Part shown: in pieces, positions 56,684 through 64,000 of the stretch | Layout: every line of letters begins with the position of its first letter | Numbering within the stretch: position 1 is the stretch's first letter | Origin: Adiantum capillus-veneris | Lineage: Eukaryota; Streptophyta; Polypodiopsida; Polypodiales; Pteridaceae | Direction of reading: 5' to 3' | DNA length: 64,000 nt | Assembly (NCBI GenBank): GCA_014529385.2 | Contig: CM043960.1 | Location: forward strand, 74,123,410-74,187,409 | Notes under the pieces: model-generated | Told to the model about the DNA's origin: nothing | The model's database searches: none | The model's input: only the letters and a program-made list of their open reading frames with translations | Program-made: the position numbers and the translations under genes

Positions 56684-57286
56684 GCAGAAAAGAAAACGTC
56701 CAACTTTTTTTCTTTTTTTTAAAAAATATATATATATATAGATTTTTTATTTCAAAAATCATACCCGCGTTTTTGGTACCTTTGTGGTACCCATTAGCTT
56801 GACCACTTTGTCATTATCATCAAAAGATAAAGCCACACAGCCTCCCTCATTAAGATTAGTCAAGACTAGCCTCTCCTTTTCATGTGACACCGTGTCCCAC
56901 TTTGTCCCCTCCTATGTGAGTCCAGGTGAGTCCATGTGCCTTCATTTGTCATCGCTGTGTATTCTTTTCTCTTTATAATTATTTTATTTATTTCCTTAAT
57001 GATAATTTACTTTACATTTTTAAGTTAAACTTTACAGTCTTATATTAACTTTACAGTAGTAAAAGAAAATTCTACAATCAGTAAATAAGTCTTGCAATAA
57101 GTTAGTTATTGATTCATATAGTTAAACATGCCAGAATTTTGTAGCGTAAATTTTAAATTCTAGGTTTTCTCAACCTACGATTCATAATTTGAACTCGAAT
57201 ATCTTAAATAATGAGTGATGGTTAAAAAAAATTCAAATGCGTAATAGAACTTGTGTGAAATTCGAAAGTAGAGACCTTACAAAGGT

Positions 57287-57596
57287 TGTGAGTGACCAGG
57301 CCTACAAGCTAAAATTACCTGCAAACTTGAAGGTTCATGATGTATTCCACCTCAGCTTACTCAAACCCTATATTCCTAACCCTGATCAATTCTTGGACTC
57401 AGATCAGATAATCATGCGAGCACAAGGAGTTCTTGAGCTCCAACCTGACTATGTACTTGAAACAAGGGAAAGAAAGTTACGCAACAGAACTATCACGGAG
57501 CATCTAGTAAAGTGGAAGGATTACCCTGAAGAAGATGCAACTTGGGAGAATGAACCAATGCTCATAAAGGATTACCCAAATACATTCTTGAGATGA
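57287..57596 (+). pseudogene. Chr-C integrase C-terminus and chromodomain
   Basis: Continues the integrase frame of 35203 after Chr-D: SDQAYKLKLP, VHDVFHLSLLKPYIP, then the chromodomain HLVKWKDYPEEDATWENE, ending at TGA 57594. The chromodomain places Chr-C among chromoviruses. It is followed by the polypurine tract. Confidence 0.9.
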
Positions 57597-57614
57597 GGAC
57601 ATCTCAAATGTTTC

Positions 57615-57627
57615 ACATTGGGGAGGT
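57615..57627 (+). other. Chr-C polypurine tract
   Basis: CATTGGGGAGGT directly before LTR B. Chr-D has the matching TTGGGGAGAT on the other strand. Confidence 0.75.
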
Positions 57628-60007
57628 TGTAAGGTCTCTGACTCTGATCAAAAGAGCACCATTGTACCTTGAAATGAATATGCTGGAAAAAGTAACTATT
57701 TTTATCAGTTTTTTGAATTCTGTCAGTGCCATGATGTTTAGAATGTTTTAAAGCTTCAAAATGTGAATTAAAATAATTTTTGTAAAAAAATAGTAAGTTT
57801 TTGGTCACCCGATCGGTCTAGTTTTGACCGTCTCGAAAAACTGCACCCGTACCTCGAATTTGAAAAAAAATGCATTTTCGGACCTCGGGGGCTGCTAAAT
57901 ATGGCAGGTACTCGGGCCAGTATGCCTTAGTTAGAGCTTTCTATAGCAATTTTCGGCATCAAAATCCGACTCGTATGACCCGTTTTAGCCTAAAACCAAA
58001 TATTCCCAAAATTGTCCGGGGAGGCACCGGGGGCCCGAGGCTGTGTGGGAGCAGGCTCCAGGCCACTCCACGTCAATTTAAGCAGCTAGGGGGACACCTT
58101 TTGTCCTTGTGGGAGTCTTGGGAGAGTTTCCAAGCTTGCTACTGAGCGTGAGAGTCAGTTAACCAAGCCAACTAGACACTTGGTGGGTAGGCAACTAGAC
58201 TTGCCATGCTTAACTGAAGTAGCTCCCAGATGCAAATAGCAAGCAGGTTCGATTTTCTGCTTGAGGAGGCCTATTTAAAGGTGTGCTCACACACACACAC
58301 CCAGTACACACACACACACCTACACACACCTCGGGTAGATTTGATGAAATTCATTCTTTTATCATTCAATAATATTATAAATTAAATTAGACTCAATTTT
58401 CTCCCACATTAAAATGTGATTAAGGCTGAAAATTAAACCGTCATTAGGCCATTAAGAAGAGAATTTTCTATCACACATGCCTACGGTAATTCTCCATCTT
58501 CAAATTGCGATAGGAAAGTGATTGATCTTGCTTACTTCATCTCTCTTGTAAATCAATTAGTAAAATTCTGAATTTCTTAATCATCTAAGCCAAGTGATTA
58601 ACTTTAGAGCCAGTTCCCATAGGGCAAGTAAAGAATTACCCTTTGAATTGCTAGGTCTCGAAGGAAAATCTAATCTCTTGCATAAGGAGGATTCTTTAAT
58701 GATTCTAATCTTCCAATTGGTTTGTTATGATGCTCTTGGACTTTAGCTCTTTTTTAAGTTTATCATTTAAAGTAGTGAGTAATATGGCCCCGGTTAAGAG
58801 AACTCGCTTCGATGGTGCCCATGACCGCGAGGCGGGAACAAGAGATGTCAATGGAAAGGGAAAAGCTCCCATGGACGAACAAACACCGGCCATCTCACGG
58901 GCCATTGACGAAGAAATGGAAGAGGTAGGTGAGATCTTCATTCAAGTTGTTTAATTTAACATTGCACACTTGTAGCTAGGAATGAACATATCCCCAAACA
59001 TGTTGGATAAATCCGACGGAAACCTCGGCATTGAATTCATTTGTACATTAAAGCCTAAAGTAGAAAAGAAATGATTGATGGGTATGTTGTTTGCAATAGG
59101 AAAGAATGTCTGCTAGGGAAAATTTAGCTCGACATGTTCATTCTATTTCCAATGTTGAACCAATCCTGACCCCCCTACTGGTCACACGGGGCAGAGTTCC
59201 TCGTTAAGGGCTCTTGAATCCACGACTTGCTTTCTATGCGGTGGATACCCACGACTTGCTTTCTATGCGGTGGGAACCCACGTCTGGCTTTCTATGCGAT
59301 GGGAGTGTCCATGTCGTGCTTTCTATGCGGTGGACATACCTAGTTGTATGGACAGCTAGGCGACAACGGGAGGAGTAAACTCTTGCTGGAGGGGGGATGT
59401 TGTACGTCTAGAACATTGGAATTTTAATGAATAATTTTGAGTAGAATTTTTACTAGAATACTGTTTTGGTGTTGTTTACAATACTGGTTGAAGGGCTGTC
59501 TTAACGAACAATGTGATTCGGAATCTAATCAAGGAATCTTTATGTTGAACAACCATTGTGGTAGTAATTAGGACAAACAAGGAAGTGTGAGTGTGGGGGT
59601 GGAAAGTGGGAGCTTGGCTCAGGTTGCCAATGCCTATGAGATGGGTGGTCCCGATTGGTCGGGAACTCTATGTCCCCATAGTGCTTACTTCGATTTTAGT
59701 AATACTCATTGCACCTAGAGCGGTGAAATCTCGAGAGTACGTGCCTCGGAAACATGGGGAAAAAGGCACTCGGGGTTTCTCTCCTCTTGGAAGGTGGGTC
59801 TTAGGATCGCTAGATAGTTTAAGTACGCTTCCCCTGCGAGGTGGAGCTAGATCTCCTTGCTAGTAGGATCGAGCTCGACTCACTTTGTAATGAGAGATCG
59901 TCCACTAGTCGAACCCTGGACAATTTTGTTTGCTTTCGCAATAGATCTAGTGGCCACCAGGTTTACCATCAATCGGGTGGTTGATATGGCGTGGTGGGGA
60001 TCTCACA
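57628..60007 (+). repeat. LTR B (3' LTR of Chr-C and 5' LTR of the next unit)
   Basis: 2380 bp from TGTAAGGTCTCTGAC to GATCTCACA. It is preceded by a polypurine tract and followed by a primer site, so it serves two internal regions. About 380 bp present in LTR C (61800-62180) is missing here. TATTTAAA at 58272 is a likely promoter element. Confidence 0.9.
58784..58924 (+). CDS. pre-gag exon 1 in LTR B
   Basis: 47 codons, open, MAPVKRTRFDG to EEMEE, donor GAG/GTAGGT. The expected acceptor at 60122 is in phase 0. Confidence 0.55.
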
Positions 60008-60026
60008 CATGGTATCATAGCCTAGG
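60008..60026 (+). other. second primer-binding site
   Basis: CATGGTATCATAGCCTAGG follows LTR B. It is the initiator-Met type site with CAGAGC changed to CATAGC. Confidence 0.8.
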
Positions 60027-60121
60027 TTAGGCTGGGAAATAAAGTCGTACTGTTTGAATATTTAAAAAGGAACTGAAAGTATATAGGTAGCTGATCCGAA
60101 TTCCTTGCATTGGTGTTGCAG

Positions 60122-60304
60122 GAAGACCTCGTGCTAGAATATCGGGAGTTCCAAGTTTTTGAGCTTATTTATGAGCAAGCTCGGAGATCCCCAGTTTACC
60201 ACTTCAGGCGAGATGTCATGGAGATACTGATGAAGGCTCATACACCTCACTCCACTCGCATTGATAGAGGATGGGTACTTGACTGGACATTTCCAGGAGG
60301 GATT
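60122..60304 (+). pseudogene. pre-gag exon 2, truncated copy
   Basis: Starts GAAGACCTC after the acceptor TGTTGCAG. It runs in frame through YREFQVF and RIDRGWVLDWTFPGGIY with no stop, and shows GGA where Chr-C has TGA. Cut off by the TIR element at 60309. Confidence 0.6.
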
Positions 60305-60308
60305 TACT

Positions 60309-60595
60309 GGGTGAAAGCATGTTAACCTGTCGCGCTTTTTGTGCTAGTTAGCAGTTTCAAGTTAGCACATCTTTGAAAAGTTGGGCGTCCGGTAAAGTTT
60401 TTACAAATAATATCAAAATTTGTCAGAGGTTGTACATTTGGATTCCTTGTTTCAAGTGCTTTCTATTGATATATGATATGTCATAGATCTCGGAGATGTA
60501 GCTTAAGTTATTGTACTAGTTAGCATATGTCAAAATTGTGCTAGTTAGTATTGTCTGGGACATGAAAAAGCATGACAAGTTAACATGCTTTCATC
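60309..60595. mobile_element. MITE-like TIR element, copy 2 (right end clipped)
   Basis: Left end GGGTGAAAGCATGTTAACC is intact; the right end stops at GCTTTCA and lacks CCC. Interior is nearly identical to copy 1. The right flank (TCAATAAATTGC) matches Chr-C sequence at 25866, so about 400 bp of host sequence is also missing here. Confidence 0.85.
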
Positions 60596-60754
60596 AATAA
60601 ATTGCTTTTTGTCTCTGAATCTCTGTCTCTTGATAAAGTGGTATCTTGAATTTTATTTAAAGTCTCGTGTCTATTTTGAAATCCAAGTAATTGTATCAAG
60701 AATTTTGTATAACCTCTGTAGGCACCGCCTGTTGCTCTGTACTCGGCACCGCAA

Positions 60755-60876
60755 GAGAAGAAGCTTCTCCTTAAGCAATCCCAACCTCCGATCTTTAAGG
60801 GCGAGGGGGCAAATGTGGAGAGAGATGCGGAAGTGTGGATGGAAGCCATGGACGACTACTTTGAAGCTGCGGGGAC
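60755..60876 (+). pseudogene. start of gag, truncated
   Basis: PPIFKGEG, ERDAEVWMEAMDDYFEAAGT match the gag start of Chr-C at about 26060-26155. It breaks off at 60876 into the unknown-gene fragment. Confidence 0.8.
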
Positions 60877-61018
60877 AAACAAAGGGTTGAATATTTTATA
60901 TGCTTTGGTGTACACTTCCATGTCACCACCATCCATCACAGCAACTAGTAGCTTCTCACTTGGACTCTCCTCTCAAATCTCCTCCCGACCTTTGTTCATG
61001 GTATGGTTGAGAAAAAAT
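60877..61018 (-). pseudogene. fragment of the unknown minus-strand gene
   Basis: Matches 23131-23273 (start of the gene at 21776-23247) with few differences, including MDGGDMEVYTKAY, the upstream ATG and the TGA between them. It ends at AAATCG, the same point where the match to LTR A begins in the first copy. Confidence 0.85.
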
Positions 61019-61713
61019 CAAATCGGTGAAGCTAGCTAGGTACAGGGTGAAGGTTGAAAAGCATGCGCCAAAGTGATGGAGAGTGTAAGGTCTCTGACCC
61101 CGATCAAAAGAGCACCATTGTACCTTGAAATGAATATGATGGAAAAAGTTACTATTTTTAGCAGTTTTTTGAATTCTGTCAGTGCCATGATGTTTAGAAT
61201 GTTTTAAAGCTTCGAAATGATAAATTTCAAAAATAGTAAGTTTTTGGTCAACTGACCCATCCAGTTTTGACCGTCTCGAAAAACTGCACCCGTAACCCGA
61301 ATTTGAAAAAAATGCATTTTCGGACCCTGGGGGTTGCTAAATATGGAAGGTACTCGGGCCATTACGCCCTAGTTAGAGCTTGCTATAGCAATTTTTGGCA
61401 TCAAAATCCGACTCGTATGACCCGTTTTAGCCTAGAACCAAATTTCCCCAAAATTGTCTGGGGAGGCACCAGGGGCCCGAGGCTGTGTGGGAGCAGGCTC
61501 CAAGCCCAGTCCAGTTCAAGTTTAGCAGCTAGGGGGCACCTTTTGTCCTTGTGGGAGTATTGGGAGAGTTTATCAGCTTGCTACTGAGTGTGAGATTCAG
61601 TTAACCAAGCCAACTGGACACTTGGTGGGTAGGCAACTGGACTTGCTATGCTTAACTGAAGTAGCTCTTAGATGCAAATAGCAAGAAGGTTCGATTTTCA
61701 GCTTGAGGAGGCC

Positions 61714-61721
61714 TATTTAAA
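61714..61721 (+). promoter_or_regulatory. TATA-like box in LTR C
   Basis: TATTTAAA in GGCCTATTTAAAGG. The same box is in LTR B at 58272; it is missing from the truncated LTR A. Confidence 0.5.
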
Positions 61722-62547
61722 GGGGTGCTCACATACACACACACATACATGCTCACACACACACACACCCAGTACACACACACACACCTACACACACCTT
61801 GGGGAGGTGCTGCCGACACACACACTATTTTTGAAGGAGAAGCAAGGAGGGAGGCGCTGCCGAAATTCTCATCTTGAGGATTCATTGGATCAGAAAAATT
61901 AGAGGATTCTCAGCCCCTAATCATGGTAATTATGGTTTAATTACGGTTCTTCTTAATTCTCATCATTACTCTCCCATATTCTTCGTCTACTATGCCTGCT
62001 TTTAGCTATAATTCCCAATAGCTGCTCCCTAAGTTTGCATAGCCATACTCCATTACATAATCATCATTCAATTAGCTAAATTATGCAGCCATTCATCATC
62101 CTTAATCAGAATAACTACATGATTAGGATAGATTCTCTTTCTAGGCAGCATAGTTAATAAATTGTCTACCGCTAATAAAGTAGATTTGATGAAATTCATT
62201 CTTTTATCATTCAATAATATTATAAATTAAATTAGACTCAGTTTTCTCCCACATTAAAATGTGATTAAGGCTGAAAATTAAACTGTCATTAAGGCTTACT
62301 TCATCTCTCTTGTAAATCAATTAGTAAAAATCTGAATTTCGTAATCATCTAAGCCAAGTGATTAACTTTAGAGCCAGTTCCCATAGGGCAAGTAAAGAAT
62401 TACCCTTTAAATTGCTAGGTCTCGAAGGAAAATCTAATCTCTTGCATAAGGAGGATTCTTTAATGATTCTAATCTCCCAATTGGTTTGTTATGATGCTCT
62501 TGGACTTTAGCTCTTTTTCAAGTTTATCATTTAAAGTAGTGAGTAAA

Positions 62548-62688
62548 ATGGCCCCGGTTAAGAGAACTCACTTCGGTGGTGCCCACGACCACGCGGCGGG
62601 AACAAGCAATGTCAATGGAAAGGGAAAAGCTCCCATGGATGAACAAACACCGGCCATCTCACGGGCCATTGACGAAGAAATGGAAGAG
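62548..62688 (+). CDS. pre-gag exon 1 in LTR C
   Basis: 47 codons, open, MAPVKRTHFGG to EEMEE, donor GAG/GTAGGT. As a 3' LTR copy it has no downstream exon 2. Confidence 0.5.
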
Positions 62689-63772
62689 GTAGGTCATATC
62701 TTCATTCAAGTTGTTTAATTTAACATTGCACACGTGTAGCTAGGAATGAACGTATCCCCAAACATGTTGGAGAAATCCGACGGAAACCTCGGCATTGAAT
62801 TCATTTGTACATTAAAGCCTAAAGTAGGAAAGAAATGATTGATGGGTATGCTATTTGCAATAGGAAAGAATGTCTGCTAGGGAAAATTTAGCTCGACATG
62901 TTCATTCTATTTCCAATGTTAAATCAGTCCTGACCCCCCTACTGATCACAGGGGGCAGAGTTCCTCGTTAAGGGCTCTTGAATCCACGACTTGCTTTCTA
63001 TGCGGTGGATACCCACGACTTGCTTTCTATGTGGTGTGAACCCACGTCTTGCTTTCTATGCGGTAGGAGTGTCCATGTCGTGCTTTCTATGCGGTGGACA
63101 TACCTAGTTGTATGGGCAGCTAGGCGACAACGGGAGGAGTAAACTCTCGCTGGAGGACGGATGTTGTACCTCCAGAACATTGGAGTTTTAATGAATAAGT
63201 TTGAGTATAATTTTTACTAGAATACTGTCTTGGTGTTGTTTGCAATACTGGTTGAAGGGCTGTCTTAACGAGAAATGTGATTCGGAATCTAATCAAGGAA
63301 TCTTTATGTTGAATAACCATTGGGGTAGTAATTAGGACACACAAGGAAGTGTGAGTGTGGGGGTGGAAAGTGGGGGCTTGGCTCAGGTTGCCAATGCCTA
63401 TGAGATGGGTGGTCCTGATTTTTCGGGAACTCTCTGTCTCCATAGTGCTTACTTCGATATTAGTAATACTCATTGCACCTAGAGCGGTGAAATCTCGAGA
63501 TTACGTGCCTTTGAAACATGGGAAAAAAGGCACTCGGGGTTTATCTCCTCTTGGAAGGTTGGTCTTAGGATCGCTAGATAGTTTAAGTACGCTTCCCCTG
63601 CGAGGTGGAGCTAGATCTTCTTGCTAGTAGGCTCGAACTCGACTCACTTTGTGATGAGAGATCGTCCCCTAGTCGAACCCTGGACCATTTTGTTTGCTTC
63701 CGCAATAGATCTAGTGGCCACCAAGTTCACCATAAAATCCGCTGGTTGATACGGCGGGGTGGGGACCTCACA

Positions 63773-64000
63773 GAGAGAGCAGCCCAAACGAAGCGATAGG
63801 GGTACGTTTCATGATGTGCAAAGTGTTCGAGTTGTGTCGTGTGGGAGCTATCTAGTGGAGCTTAGTAGAAGCCCGAACCACGCGAAAGAGGTTCCACCCA
63901 GAGTTTGCAAACGGGTACCCTCACGGCATGCGGGAGGAAGGGCCTTGAGAGACCAAAGCAACGTATAGAGTGGAGAGAGAAGTAAAACAAAGGCAATTTC
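63773..64000. other. unassigned sequence beyond LTR C
   Basis: No similarity to anything else in the window. The base composition is less AT-rich than the LTRs. Starts GAGAG, which could be a target duplication, but the partner end is missing. Short frames only. Confidence 0.3.

Larger units (their letters stand above)
54743..57281 (-). repeat. Chr-D 5' LTR, outer segment
   Basis: Continues the LTR from ATACCATCGGGG to GAGACCTTACA, matching 35576-38126. It contains the TATA box, minisatellite and the functional-position pre-gag exon 1. Confidence 0.95.
60008..61083 (+). mobile_element. short internal region between LTRs B and C
   Basis: Primer site, pre-gag exon 2, a clipped TIR element, the start of gag, a fragment of the convergent unknown gene, then LTR C. 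No protease or polymerase. It reads as the deleted remnant of a non-autonomous relative of Chr-C. Confidence 0.75.
61084..63772 (+). repeat. LTR C
   Basis: 2689 bp from TGTAAGGTCTCTGACC to GACCTCACA. The most complete copy, with TATTTAAA at 61714 and CA microsatellites around 61732-61797. It lacks about 90 bp (near 62292) that LTRs A and B have. No primer site follows, so it is the 3' end of the array. Confidence 0.9.

Noticed and set aside
57870-58145. 91-codon ORF in LTR B and its match in LTR C (61267-61587)
   Set aside because: Frame is not conserved to the same end in both copies and lies in the U3 region; no domain.

Overview
The window is nuclear plant DNA made almost entirely of retrotransposons and other mobile-element debris. 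Two chromodomain Ty3/gypsy families, two Tat-like Ty3/gypsy elements with a second RNase H, a third gypsy-like gag/protease element and a TNT1/Tork-like Ty1/copia element all fit a land plant with a large, repeat-dense genome. Two transposase-like pseudogenes of types common in non-seed plants, protists and invertebrates make a fern or lycophyte my best guess; that guess is weak. I see no rRNA, tRNA, CRISPR or intact host gene.

Layout. 1-2630: minisatellites and SSRs. 2776-6188: broken plus-strand gene of the DUF7869 type. About 6670-12464: truncated minus-strand Tat-like element (Tat-F) whose LTR abuts a minus-strand gypsy-like element (Gyp-H, 12465 to about 20.1 kb); the gag of Gyp-H carries a 288-bp TIR element. 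20427-23273: a tail-to-tail pair of decayed, intron-bearing genes (transposase-like on plus, unknown on minus). 23274-60007: plus-strand chromovirus Chr-C (truncated 5' LTR A, 3' LTR B), opened by a minus-strand copia (27082-32575, target duplication AGAGG) and by minus-strand chromovirus Chr-D (35204-57281, duplication AAGGT). One LTR of Chr-D is in turn opened by the complete plus-strand Tat-E (43589-54738, duplication ATAC). After LTR B come a second primer site, a short internal region and LTR C (61084-63772), so the order is LTR, internal, LTR, internal, LTR.

Most interesting signal. Chr-C and Chr-D are diverged and lie on opposite strands, yet both appear to encode an extra protein before gag. 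Its first exon lies inside the LTR (start MAP..KR.R), an intron spans the LTR end and the primer-binding site, and exon 2 lies just before gag. The splice sites keep phase 0 in all copies examined, both exon 2 sequences begin with Glu, and the encoded proteins align. I know of no described plant LTR element with this arrangement. Tat-E and Tat-F share a different pre-gag module, which is duplicated in Tat-E.

A second signal is the gene pair at 20.4-23.3 kb. It sits directly before an LTR, and a fragment of it, including the same premature stop, sits before LTR C. This suggests an LTR element once carried the pair as cargo. Nearly every coding region is broken by stops, frameshifts or catalytic substitutions, so nothing here looks able to move by itself.
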